Source: Mesohalobacter halotolerans (GTDB lineage Bacteria; Bacteroidota; Bacteroidia; Flavobacteriales; Flavobacteriaceae). Taken from it: a stretch of 64,000 nt of DNA. The stretch is from positions 186,001 through 250,000 of the forward strand of contig NZ_SWMU01000001.1 in NCBI RefSeq assembly GCF_006120725.1, written 5' to 3'. This document shows, in pieces, positions 6,273 to 14,755 of this stretch (position 1 is its first letter; each line of letters begins with the position of its first letter). The position numbers were made by a program, and so were the translations under genes. The notes beneath the pieces are model-generated. The model did not search any database. It saw only the letters and a list, made by a program, of their open reading frames with translations, and had not been told where the DNA came from.

Positions 6273-7857
6273 TTATCTGGTTGAAATATTCATTTATCAA
6301 GCCATATTTATCAGTTTATATCAATTGTTAAAAACTGAACCACTATTTAAGGTAAACCGTTTTTATTTATTGATAAGCTTAGCAATATCTTTGATTTTGC
6401 CTTTAATAAATTTTAGTTATTTGTATTCAATTGAGGTCAATAATGAGTATGTGCAATGGCTACAACCTATTCAAATCGGGACAGGTCAATTAAGCAATGC
6501 CACTAATGATATTACATCCTCATCAAGTTTAACGGGCTTTCAATGGAATTTTTATCTTTTGTTCTACATACTTGGACTCATCACTTACTGCATTTGGTTT
6601 AGTTTTAAAAACAGAAATTTATTTCATCATTTAAGACGTTCTAGTCAAAGTTTTTATCGCGATAAAAAATTGGTCATCCTGCCAAATACTTCAACGGCAT
6701 TTTCATTTTGGAATCGCATTTATATCGGTGAAAATATCACTGAACCTCAACGCGAGATAATTTTAGAACACGAATACCAGCATTTAAAACAAAAGCATTC
6801 TTGGGATTTGTTGGCATTAGAGGTTTTGCAATTTGCCTTATGGTTCAATCCTTTGATTGTCTTATACAAAAAACACCTCAGACAAATTCACGAGTTTGAG
6901 GCCGACCGTTTTGCAACTCAAAACACAACAAAATCAAGTTATGTCAACACTTTACTCAATCAGAATTTTGGTTCTCAAAACATCTCTTTTGTCAATTCCT
7001 TTTACCAATCGTCTAATCTTAAAAAACGCATCAACATGTTACACAAATCAAAATTTAACCGTTTAAAATATCTACTAATATTTCCTATTTTAAGTTTGGC
7101 TATTCTCATTTCATGCACACAAAACAGTGGAGTTGAACAAGAAATGACACTTGAAGAACAACAAGCAGACAGAAAAGCTTTTCATGATAAACTTTTTAAA
7201 AGTGAACCTGATTTTTTTGATAAAGTTGAAAAAAAACCGGACGTCAAAACCTTACTTGACTCGTATGACATTGAAGTCAAAGAGGAATACTCAGAACACG
7301 AAAAGGGAAAAGTTGGTTTGGTTTTAGGTCTTTTAAAACTGTCAAATGTCTATAAAAACGACCAAGACTACCAAGACAGAATCGATAAAGAAATCAATCA
7401 AACTAAGGGTTTACAAAGCATAGTTGCCATACTGGAAGAAAAAATGAAAGGCAATAGTATAACGCAACAAACAGAAGTTCAAGAATTAGATCCAAATTCT
7501 GATATCCCTTTTGCCCTTATTGACCTCGTGCCACATCCCACGTCATGTAATGGCAAAACCGGTGAAGCTTTAAAACAATGCGTCAGTGAATTTATCTCAA
7601 CGCATGTCAATCAAAATTTTGATGCCGGTTTAGGCAAAGACCTTGGTTTAACTGGCAAAACTCGTATAGTAGCACAATTTAAAATTGATACAACTGGTAA
7701 TATTGTGGAATTAAAAGTCAGAGCCCCACATCCGGAACTTGAAAAAGAAGCCCAACGCGTTATTAAAACTTTACCACAAATGATTCCAGGACAAGTTGAT
7801 GGTGAAAAAGTCAACGTCTTGTATGGATTGCCGATTAATTTTGTGATTCAAGAGTGA
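6265..7857 (+). CDS. BlaR1-like M56 membrane metallopeptidase with TonB C-terminal domain
   Basis: The 530-residue protein has four membrane segments (about 5-22, 34-52, 95-113 and 266-284), with the zinc site HEYQH (H169, E170, H173) and the third ligand in the HEFEADRFA segment (210-217) facing the cytoplasm. The periplasmic part (about 285-530) lacks the penicillin-binding sensor of classic BlaR1 and instead ends in a TonB-like domain (about 440-530, PQMIPGQVDGEKVNVLYGLP). This M56-TonB arrangement is common in Bacteroidota; the signal is unknown. It presumably cleaves or triggers loss of the adjacent BlaI repressor. Confidence 0.9.
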   Translation: MINYLVEIFIYQAIFISLYQLLKTEPLFKVNRFYLLISLAISLILPLINFSYLYSIEVNNEYVQWLQPIQIGTGQLSNATNDITSSSSLTGFQWNFYLLFYILGLITYCIWFSFKNRNLFHHLRRSSQSFYRDKKLVILPNTSTAFSFWNRIYIGENITEPQREIILEHEYQHLKQKHSWDLLALEVLQFALWFNPLIVLYKKHLRQIHEFEADRFATQNTTKSSYVNTLLNQNFGSQNISFVNSFYQSSNLKKRINMLHKSKFNRLKYLLIFPILSLAILISCTQNSGVEQEMTLEEQQADRKAFHDKLFKSEPDFFDKVEKKPDVKTLLDSYDIEVKEEYSEHEKGKVGLVLGLLKLSNVYKNDQDYQDRIDKEINQTKGLQSIVAILEEKMKGNSITQQTEVQELDPNSDIPFALIDLVPHPTSCNGKTGEALKQCVSEFISTHVNQNFDAGLGKDLGLTGKTRIVAQFKIDTTGNIVELKVRAPHPELEKEAQRVIKTLPQMIPGQVDGEKVNVLYGLPINFVIQE

Positions 7858-7945
7858 TGTTGCGAGGTTTTTTAGAAAAACATCTGGTTAATCCTTCATT
7901 GATAAGTATTACGCGCAAGTCAACTTCTTATGTTGAAAATATCAA

Positions 7946-8078
7946 CGTCATTGCGAAGGTTTTTGCTACCAGTAAGTAGGGAAAACCTGAAGCAATCTCT
8001 AGTTATTTAAGTTCAAGTTAAGTATATAAAGAATTGACCTTCAATTCAAAAGATTGCTTCACTGCGTTCCCAATAACG
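7946..8078. repeat. Imperfect palindromic element (GAAGCAATCT / AGATTGCTTC)
   Basis: CGTCATTGCGAAG at 7946 and GAAGCAATCT at 7989 are answered by AGATTGCTTC at 8051 and CGTTCCCAATAACG at 8065. The inner pair is a perfect 10-bp inverted repeat and the outer pair is imperfect. Elements of this CATTGCGA-AGCAATCT form are known as dispersed repeats in several bacteria. It fills most of the 393-bp gap after blaR1. Confidence 0.6.
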
Positions 8079-8215
8079 CCCATAAAAAACATCATTTGAA
8101 TTTAATGAATACCTAAAAAAACTGAAAAGTTATTTATTTAACGAGGTGGTTTGGTTAACTAAAATTATAACAAGATTTTAAAAAACTATTAAAAAGTTTG
8201 TGCCAAAAAATAAAC

Positions 8216-8246
8216 TTTGACTGCACGGCATTGTTTATTACTTTTG
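8216..8246 (+). promoter_or_regulatory. Consensus promoter abutting the rrf2 start codon
   Basis: TTTG (8216-8219), a 19-bp spacer and TACTTTTG (8239-8246) match the Bacteroidota consensus exactly. The -7 box ends only 4 bases before the ATG at 8251, so transcription is expected to begin at or next to the start codon. Confidence 0.75.
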
Positions 8247-8250
8247 AAGC

Positions 8251-8679
8251 ATGTTGTCCAAAAAAACCAAATACGCTATTAATGCGTTGATCTATATTGC
8301 AAAACACAAGAACCAACATCCCGTGATGTCTAGCGAGATTTCTGAGCATCAAAACATCCCCAAAAAATTTTTAGAGCGTATTTTGCTAGATTTAAAACAA
8401 GCCAAAATTTTAGATAGTAAGCGTGGTCGCCATGGTGGTTATTTTTTATCAAAAGCCGCAGATCAAATTAATTTGGCAGAAGTCATGCGTCTATTTGATG
8501 GCGCCATCGCCTTTTTGCCCTGCGTCACTCATGACTATTATGAACCCTGCGAGGAATGCCAGTATGAAGAACAATGCGGCATTCGTCATGCATTTATGGA
8601 ACTCAAGCACATGACAGTCAAATTTCTCAAGACATGTACACTCAAAGATATTTTAACCCGCGAATATTTATTGAGCTAA
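8251..8679 (+). CDS. Rrf2-family transcriptional regulator
   Basis: The 142-residue protein has the Rrf2 winged helix: MLSKKTKYAINALIYIA, then IPKKFLERILLDL (recognition helix about 38-50) and SKRGRHGGYFLSKAADQI (wing). The C-terminal part holds cysteines spaced C-x8-C-x2-C-x6-C (about residues 91-110), more than the three that ligate 2Fe-2S in IscR, so a metal or redox sensor is possible but unproven. It faces the carbonic-anhydrase/SulP operon tail-to-tail. The Rrf2 start motif MLSKKTKYA fixes the start right after the promoter, suggesting leaderless translation. Confidence 0.93.
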   Translation: MLSKKTKYAINALIYIAKHKNQHPVMSSEISEHQNIPKKFLERILLDLKQAKILDSKRGRHGGYFLSKAADQINLAEVMRLFDGAIAFLPCVTHDYYEPCEECQYEEQCGIRHAFMELKHMTVKFLKTCTLKDILTREYLLS

Positions 8680-8767
8680 AGTGAGTTTGATATAAAAATT
8701 AATTGTTAATCTTAATTTCTCAACCTAAAGCCTTAAACGTTTAGGAAACTCAATGTCAAGAGCTCGC

Positions 8768-9388
8768 TTAAAGCATCTTAATTTTACCGGTTGCTAAAGA
8801 ATAGACGCCACCTACAATTTCAATTTCACCAAAATCTTCGAGGTCTTTTAAAATAGGACTTTCTTTTCTGATACGCTCAATGTTTAATTGTACATTTTTT
8901 TCAACCACAGCTTGAACAAATTCAGCATTTTTAGAGCTGCGCTCGCCTTCAGTCGAGGTATTTTCAATAGCTGGCTTAATGTTTTTTAGCATTGAGGTGA
9001 TATTTCCTAATTCTACATGGTCACATGCCGAGCTTACAGCACCGCATTTTTCATGACCGAGAACAAAGACAAGTTTACTCCCAGCGACTTTACAAGCATA
9101 TTCCATGCTGCCCAAAATATCAGTATTAACAAAGTTTCCAGCCACTCGAGAAACAAAGATATCGCCGATACTTTGATCGAAAATGGTTTCCACAGGAACA
9201 CGGCTGTCGACACAAGACAATATGATAGCCTTGGGGTACTGTCCATCTGTTGCACTATTTTTTAAAGATATTTGGTCTCTTGTATCTAAATTATTTTGAA
9301 CAAAGCGTCGGTTTCCCTCAAGTAAATCTTCAAGGACACTGTCTGGTGTCATCGATACTTGCTCTCGTTTTGAAATGATTTTATCCAT
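8768..9388 (-). CDS. Beta-class carbonic anhydrase
   Basis: The enzyme interconverts CO2 and bicarbonate. The 206-residue protein shows all zinc ligands and the catalytic dyad: C59, D61 and R63 in SCVDSRVP, and H112 and C115 in GHEKCGAV. There is no signal peptide, so it is cytoplasmic. It follows the SulP transporter gene by 11 bp on the same strand. The pairing of SulP with carbonic anhydrase is widespread and points to bicarbonate uptake linked to CO2 hydration. The family assignment is firm. Confidence 0.95.
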   Translation of the reverse strand: MDKIISKREQVSMTPDSVLEDLLEGNRRFVQNNLDTRDQISLKNSATDGQYPKAIILSCVDSRVPVETIFDQSIGDIFVSRVAGNFVNTDILGSMEYACKVAGSKLVFVLGHEKCGAVSSACDHVELGNITSMLKNIKPAIENTSTEGERSSKNAEFVQAVVEKNVQLNIERIRKESPILKDLEDFGEIEIVGGVYSLATGKIKML

Positions 9389-9399
9389 AATATTTATTA

Positions 9400-10977
9400 T
9401 TAATCTGCTGATATGATTTCATCAAAATATTCTTTAAAACTCTCTGGGTTTTTTACTTCTCCTTTTTTGTGAACCAAATTGATATCGATATTGCGGTTTT
9501 TGGCTTTAAAAGCATAGTCATCGAGAATTTCCAAGATATCATAATCTAAAGACTGGGTCTTGGTAATGTCGATTTCTACAAAGGAATCGTCTTGTATGTT
9601 TTTTAATTCTCTCATAATAGCGCCTTTATTAAAGAAAGTCACCTCTTCAGCTAAGGTCATATTGATATGTTTTTTATCACCATTGCCGCCTTTGATATGT
9701 AAAAAATGTGAATTTTTATAACTGTTATAAAGAACGGTTAAAAGTCCAGATATTAAACCCAAACCTACGCCAATCAACAAATCTGTAAATACAATACCTG
9801 CAACGGTTATTCCAAAAGGCAAGTACTGAGATTTCCCGAGTCTAAACATCTCTTTAAATAAGCTTGGTTTGGCGAGTTTATAGCCAACAACAAATAAAAC
9901 TGCTGCTAAAACCCCAAGCGGAATTAAATTTAGCAAATGCGGAATGACAATGACTGAAATTAATAGTAAAAATCCATGGATGATGGCAGACAATTTGGTT
10001 TTATTACCTGAAGACACATTGGCTGTACTCCTAACTATGACTTGCGTTACCGGTAAGCCACCGACAAGACCAGATAAAATATTACCTGTGCCTTGGGCAA
10101 AAAGTTCTCTATTGGTTGGTGTTATTCGCTTCTCGGGGTCGAGTTTGTCTGTAGCTTCAACACTCAGTAAGGTTTCTAAACTCGCTACTATGGCTATAGT
10201 AATTCCAACAATCCAAACGTCTGAATTTGTTATAACGGAAAAATTAGGAAATGTAAACTGACCAATAAAATCTGAGGTGCTTTCCGGCACAGGAACAGTG
10301 ACGAGATTATGAGCCGAAATAGCTAAAGCTGAGCCCTCTGGAACCAATACATAGAATAAAACGCCAATGATAACTGCTACCACTGGTCCAGGAACAATTT
10401 TAAAGACTTTGGATTTTTTTTCTAATACTGAAGACCAAAAAATGATAATACCCAAGCTAATAAGCGTTATTAAAACGACACCTAACGAAATATTATCTAG
10501 CAAGGTTTTAAAATATTCTGAGTATGCGATATGGTCATCGGTGACGTATTCTGAAAACTCAACATTATCGCTTAAACCCAAAGCAAATGGAATCTGTTTT
10601 ATGAATATTATAATACCAATACCGGCCAACATCCCTTTAATGACAGAAGTTGGAAAATAATAGCCTATAACTCCGGCTTTTGCAATACCTAAACCAATTT
10701 GAATCACACCACCAATTATAACGGCGACAAGAAAATTTTCAAAGCTACCCAAACTTGCTATGGCCCCAAGTACGATAACAGCTAGTCCAGCAGCTGGCCC
10801 ACTGACCCCAACTTGAGAACCACTCAATGAACCCACAACAATACCGCCTATAATTCCGGCAATTAAACCTGAAAATAATGGTGCTCCCGAAGCCAATGCA
10901 ATTCCTAGACATAAGGGAAGAGCCACAAAAAATACAACAATACTTGCCGGAAGGTCTTTTTTTAAATATTTAAACAT
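9400..10977 (-). CDS. SulP-family anion transporter (probable bicarbonate permease)
   Basis: The 525-residue protein has the SulP fold: an N-terminal LPASIVVFFVALPLCLGIAL helix, the GVSGPAAGLAVIV motif (about 57-69), roughly 12-14 hydrophobic segments and a C-terminal STAS-like domain (about 425-510). SulP proteins move sulfate, bicarbonate or other anions, driven by sodium or proton gradients. The adjacent carbonic anhydrase makes bicarbonate the likely substrate; sulfate cannot be excluded, since the window also carries sulfate-activation genes 30 kb away. The gene pair forms an operon, perhaps led by the small exported protein upstream. Confidence 0.9.
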   Translation of the reverse strand: MFKYLKKDLPASIVVFFVALPLCLGIALASGAPLFSGLIAGIIGGIVVGSLSGSQVGVSGPAAGLAVIVLGAIASLGSFENFLVAVIIGGVIQIGLGIAKAGVIGYYFPTSVIKGMLAGIGIIIFIKQIPFALGLSDNVEFSEYVTDDHIAYSEYFKTLLDNISLGVVLITLISLGIIIFWSSVLEKKSKVFKIVPGPVVAVIIGVLFYVLVPEGSALAISAHNLVTVPVPESTSDFIGQFTFPNFSVITNSDVWIVGITIAIVASLETLLSVEATDKLDPEKRITPTNRELFAQGTGNILSGLVGGLPVTQVIVRSTANVSSGNKTKLSAIIHGFLLLISVIVIPHLLNLIPLGVLAAVLFVVGYKLAKPSLFKEMFRLGKSQYLPFGITVAGIVFTDLLIGVGLGLISGLLTVLYNSYKNSHFLHIKGGNGDKKHINMTLAEEVTFFNKGAIMRELKNIQDDSFVEIDITKTQSLDYDILEILDDYAFKAKNRNIDINLVHKKGEVKNPESFKEYFDEIISAD

Positions 10978-11050
10978 GTAATAAAATTTTTGCCTTTTTC
11001 AGGCAGAATGAAATAAGAAAATGAAATAAAAAATAATATGCTTTTAAAGC

Positions 11051-11347
11051 TTAAACTAAAGCATCAGGTGGTGGTGAGGGAATACGAATATGATGTGATT
11101 TAATAGCAAATTGATAAATGTCAAAAACTAAAGCATTATGAGTTTCGTGCTCACTTAATGCTTCAAAATCTTGAGAATTGACCACAAAATCTAAAAAAGA
11201 CCCTATTGAAGTTTCAGATTGTTCTTCTTCTGCTAAATTGTATACTATGCTTATATCCGCATTTTTATCTAAAGCCTTAACAATGGTTGGTGTAGCCAAA
11301 AAAGCTATAAATAAAAATAATAAATATTTAGCATAAGTTTTTTTCAT
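11051..11347 (-). CDS. Small exported protein, unknown function
   Basis: The 98-residue product has a signal peptide (MKKTYAKYLLFLFIAFLATPTIVKA, cleaved near 25), an acidic middle part (AEEEQSE) and an unusual C-terminal IRIPSPPPDALV. I do not recognise a family. A TATATTTG -7 box at 11353-11360 ends 5 bases before the ATG, supporting the start. The SulP gene begins 73 bp downstream on the same strand, so it may be the first gene of the carbonic-anhydrase operon or a separate unit. The short length and lack of known motifs leave the function open. Confidence 0.7.
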   Translation of the reverse strand: MKKTYAKYLLFLFIAFLATPTIVKALDKNADISIVYNLAEEEQSETSIGSFLDFVVNSQDFEALSEHETHNALVFDIYQFAIKSHHIRIPSPPPDALV

Positions 11348-11352
11348 AATTT

Positions 11353-11360
11353 CAAATATA
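11353..11360 (-). promoter_or_regulatory. -7 promoter element 5 nt upstream of the small exported protein gene
   Basis: Minus strand TATATTTG fits TAnnTTTG. Its closeness to the ATG at 11347 predicts a transcript with almost no leader. No clear -33 box is seen. Confidence 0.5.
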
Positions 11361-11414
11361 TAATAATCTTGTGGTTTTACGGCTTTGATTAACCATTAAA
11401 AGTAGAAAACAGTC

Positions 11415-12164
11415 TTAAATTTTCTTGATGTTGTCAGTCGTCATCCAGCCTAGTGTACCATCTGGGAGTTCAATTTTGTAAAATGAACGGAATTGGTCGA
11501 GAATTTTAACTTTTGTGCCTTCGTGAAGCTGAAATAAGGCATTACTTTTTGTATTTGGCTCTTCGTATAAGTTTTTCTCTTCTTGAAATATTATGGCATA
11601 TACAGAAGATTTAACCTGCTGAAGTTGGGTTTGTGCCATGGCAAATGCGCCTGCAGATAAAAGCATAAAGCCTAAGCAAATTCCAAAAGCCAAACGTTTG
11701 ACAAAGGTGCGTTTAAACAATAAAAAAACACCAAAACTCAAAGCAGCAACAAACAAAAAAACAATCCCAATGATTGACCATGTATCAATTGAAAAGGTTT
11801 GGATAAAGTCTTCAAAGGTTTTGTTGACTTCAGAGTCAGGTAAACGTTCAAATTGGTCTAGGCGCATACGTTCTGCAAAGGCTAAATTGTTTTGAATGCT
11901 TTTGTCTTCAGGATTGAGTTTAAGGGCCTTTTCGTAGTAATAAATACTATTGGCAAGATCTTCAAGTTTATAGTAAGTATTGCCTAAATTAAAATATAAC
12001 TCACTTGAAGCTTGACCATCTTTTAAAATATTTTGATAAAGCCTTTTGGCTTCTTTATAGTTTGTATCAGCATAAGCATCATTGGCCTGATTGAAAATAT
12101 TGTCGTTCTGAGCCAAGGCTGAAAAGCTAAGAGCAAAACATAATATGTAAACCATTATTTTCAT
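11415..12164 (-). CDS. batE: BatE: TPR and SH3-domain protein
   Basis: The 249-residue protein has a signal peptide (ends about 18), two to three TPR units (about 21-108, with NLGNTYYKLEDLANSIYYYEKAL-type repeats), two membrane helices (about 128-150 and 158-180) and a C-terminal bacterial SH3 domain (about 195-249, EGTKVKILD..LGWMTTDNIKKI). This is the last gene of the bat operon and overlaps batD by 4 bp. Bat (Bacteroides aerotolerance) proteins are thought to act together in the envelope; the molecular role of BatE is not established. The domain order matches BatE well. Confidence 0.9.
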   Translation of the reverse strand: MKIMVYILCFALSFSALAQNDNIFNQANDAYADTNYKEAKRLYQNILKDGQASSELYFNLGNTYYKLEDLANSIYYYEKALKLNPEDKSIQNNLAFAERMRLDQFERLPDSEVNKTFEDFIQTFSIDTWSIIGIVFLFVAALSFGVFLLFKRTFVKRLAFGICLGFMLLSAGAFAMAQTQLQQVKSSVYAIIFQEEKNLYEEPNTKSNALFQLHEGTKVKILDQFRSFYKIELPDGTLGWMTTDNIKKI

Positions 12165-13927
12165 AAATTTCTATCAAGTTTTGCTAATGTTGCTTTGGCG
12201 TGTTGATAGTCCTGATCAATTTCAGATTGAGTTAGCGGCGAGTATCTTGCCATTTCGCAGTTTTTTAGCAGTTCTAAAAACGATTGGACATCCTCAGATT
12301 TTGCCCCTTTTTTCAACAACAATTCTTCTATTTTTTCCTTACTCATTTCGCTCGTGGTGATACGGAGCTTGGCTTTTAAATAATTATGTAACGCTTTCTC
12401 TAGAGATAAATAAAATGCATTAGAATCATTTAAGTGAGATTTGGCTTCAGACAAAAATTTCTTAGCCAGTTTATTGGCTTTTTTTCGATTTCTATCGGAC
12501 TCCGACAAGCCTTCTCGGTTTTGAACTTTTTTAAAGACTATAAAAAATGGGAATAAAGCTAAGGTAATTAAAGAAATCGTCCAGAAAGCGGTACTCTTAA
12601 AAAAGCGTTTCTGATTAATCGGTCTTAATGTCGTATCTAATTTTATAAAAGTAAATTGTGCGTCAGGTGGTTTGATAAATGAATAGTTGCTCCCTGTAGT
12701 ATCTGAATTTGAAGTGGAATTGGTCAAACTTGTGTTTGGCTCGACTTCAATTGAAATACTGTTGGAATTTAAAGTGATGTATCGTTTTTGAGTTGGGTCA
12801 AAATACGAAAACTCTAAACTGGGTATAACCTGTTTGCCAGCTTGTTGTGGCACTAAGGTATAAATATTCCGTTTAGACCCAACCATACCATTTACGGTTG
12901 TTCGGATATTGTCTTGTTTTTCAGGTTCAAATATTTCTGTATTGTTTGGCGCCTTTAGTGGAGGTAATTCAAACAAACTCATATTACCTTCACCGCTGAG
13001 TTTCACTTCGGCTTGAAGCGATTCCATGGCTTTGAGTTTATTTTTATCGACATTGACTTCAAAATCAAATTTACCTACAGCACCTGTAAAACTTGCTGGC
13101 TTATTTGCTTGCGGCAAGGCTTGAACGTCAATTGTTCTTGTTTGAGCAGAATAGGTTTTTTCTACGGTTTCATAAAGTCTCCTGCCAAAAAGGTCTCTGC
13201 GTTTTGTTGGCACTTCAACACCGATTGAAAGCGTCAAAGGTTCAATTTTAAGTTTTCCAGTTTTTTGTGGATATAAAATGGTTTTGCGCAATTCTACATA
13301 GCGATAAGGCTTGCCTGCAAATTCGCCATTTTTAACTTCAAGACGTTTCACATCAATACTTTGACTCCAAAAATTTTCATATTTAGGATTGTCAAGTGCG
13401 CGCCAGTTTCTGATATCTGTTGATGGACTCACATAGAGTTTATAGACCACGTAAATCCCTTCGTTTAGATAAGGACTCGTATCTGAAACTTCAGCCACCA
13501 AATGAATGCCGTCTAAAGCTTTAGACTGTGGTGTAGCATCAGCTGTTTCGCTTGGATTGTCGACAGCCGCAGTCACCTCAACAGTTTTTGGTGAAGTTTT
13601 ATAGACTTTACCATCAATGGTGACTTCAGCTTGATTTATTGTAAGTTTACCACGTTTTAGCGGTTGTAAGAAAAAAGTATACGATTTTTGGAAAGTGCTT
13701 TTACCATTAATCCAACTTTGACTGACAGATTGATTAGGTCCCGCAATTTTTCTAAAACCTTCAAAAGAAGGTGGAATAAAGTTGTCACCATCTTTATTCA
13801 TACTAAATTCAACACGCAAACGCTCATTAATCCCAAGTTTTTCACGACTCACTTCAGCTGTGAATTGGACTTGAGCTTGGCTAAAAGCACAACTTATTAA
13901 AATTAATATGTAAATTAATTTCTTCAT
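12161..13927 (-). CDS. batD: BatD (oxygen-tolerance) protein
   Basis: The 588-residue protein begins with a signal peptide cleaved after SQA, followed by beta-rich BatD domains that start VQFTAEVSREKLGINERLRVEFSM-like and include the TFFLQPLKRGKLTI motif. A membrane helix lies near residues 447-467, and a cytoplasmic helical tail follows. BatD is the large periplasmic partner in MoxR-Bat complexes. The start codon directly adjoins the batC stop (0 bp), and its end overlaps batE by 4 bp. The length is normal for the family. Confidence 0.93.
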   Translation of the reverse strand: MKKLIYILILISCAFSQAQVQFTAEVSREKLGINERLRVEFSMNKDGDNFIPPSFEGFRKIAGPNQSVSQSWINGKSTFQKSYTFFLQPLKRGKLTINQAEVTIDGKVYKTSPKTVEVTAAVDNPSETADATPQSKALDGIHLVAEVSDTSPYLNEGIYVVYKLYVSPSTDIRNWRALDNPKYENFWSQSIDVKRLEVKNGEFAGKPYRYVELRKTILYPQKTGKLKIEPLTLSIGVEVPTKRRDLFGRRLYETVEKTYSAQTRTIDVQALPQANKPASFTGAVGKFDFEVNVDKNKLKAMESLQAEVKLSGEGNMSLFELPPLKAPNNTEIFEPEKQDNIRTTVNGMVGSKRNIYTLVPQQAGKQVIPSLEFSYFDPTQKRYITLNSNSISIEVEPNTSLTNSTSNSDTTGSNYSFIKPPDAQFTFIKLDTTLRPINQKRFFKSTAFWTISLITLALFPFFIVFKKVQNREGLSESDRNRKKANKLAKKFLSEAKSHLNDSNAFYLSLEKALHNYLKAKLRITTSEMSKEKIEELLLKKGAKSEDVQSFLELLKNCEMARYSPLTQSEIDQDYQHAKATLAKLDRNL

Positions 13928-14755
13928 TTACCAGTCTTTCTCAGTTTTGACTTTAGCGCCTTTGACTTTTTTGGCATTGAGTTTTTCTTGCGTGTTTTTT
14001 TCTTTATTTTGAATGGCTTGCAACAGGTTTTTAATTTGTTGCTTACTCATTTTCCCTTTTTGAGGCTTTGATGGCTGTTTTTGTTTTTGACTGTCTCCTT
14101 TTTTAGGATCCTTTTTGGCGTCGTCTTTTTTCTGTTTATTTTCCTTTTTGTCTTTACCGTCTTTGCGGTTTTGTTGATCTTGCTTTTTTTCGTCATTATC
14201 GCCTTCACCGCCTTTGTCCTGATCTTTTTTCTTATTCTTTTTCTGTTGGTCTTTATTTTTATCCTTGCCGCCACCTTCGTTTTTTTGCTTTTCTCTTTTT
14301 TGTTTAGCTAAAGCCAAATTGTATCGCGTTTCTTCGTCATTGGGGTTATTTCTCAAGGCATTTTTATAAGCTTCAACGGCTTTGGCATATTGCTTTTCTG
14401 CCATCATCAGGTTGCCTAGGTTGTGAAAATTTCGGTGTTTAACTGTTTTATTTTTAGAGGCTTTTGCGGACTCTAAATAGCGTATTGCGGACTGCTTATT
14501 TTTTTGATTTTCAAAATATAAATTTCCAAAATTATAAGCTGCTTCATCACCTTCAGGATTCTTATCTAGGGCTTTTCTATACAGCGCTTCGGCTTGTGGA
14601 AAATCGCCGTTTTGAATTTCTTCTGCGGCCAAAGCAGAATATTTTTGATATTGTTTTTGTGTTTTTTTGATGTTTTTATCCTGTGCATGCACTGCAATAA
14701 ACAATAGCATCAAAACACTTAATATATTATATTTCTTCATCATAGTCTTTTTCAT
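13928..14755 (-). CDS. batC: BatC: TPR protein with long charged tail
   Basis: The 275-residue protein has a signal peptide (MKKYNILSVLMLLFIAVHA), about three TPR units (residues 35-155) and then a 90-residue stretch made almost only of K, D, Q, E, G and N (about 158-250), closing with a conserved-looking SKQQIKNLLQAIQNKE helix. The annotated start (14755) lies inside batB, overlapping by 29 bp; starts at codons 5 or 6 (14743 or 14740) fit the signal peptide equally well. The lysine-rich tail is extreme in composition and may bind acidic partners or surface polymers. BatC sits between batB and batD as in other Bacteroidota. Confidence 0.88.
   Translation of the reverse strand: MKKTMMKKYNILSVLMLLFIAVHAQDKNIKKTQKQYQKYSALAAEEIQNGDFPQAEALYRKALDKNPEGDEAAYNFGNLYFENQKNKQSAIRYLESAKASKNKTVKHRNFHNLGNLMMAEKQYAKAVEAYKNALRNNPNDEETRYNLALAKQKREKQKNEGGGKDKNKDQQKKNKKKDQDKGGEGDNDEKKQDQQNRKDGKDKKENKQKKDDAKKDPKKGDSQKQKQPSKPQKGKMSKQQIKNLLQAIQNKEKNTQEKLNAKKVKGAKVKTEKDW

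Noticed and set aside
14047-14311. Frames on both strands within the BatC tail
   Set aside because: They derive from the A-rich lysine stretch of batC; the real frame is batC itself.
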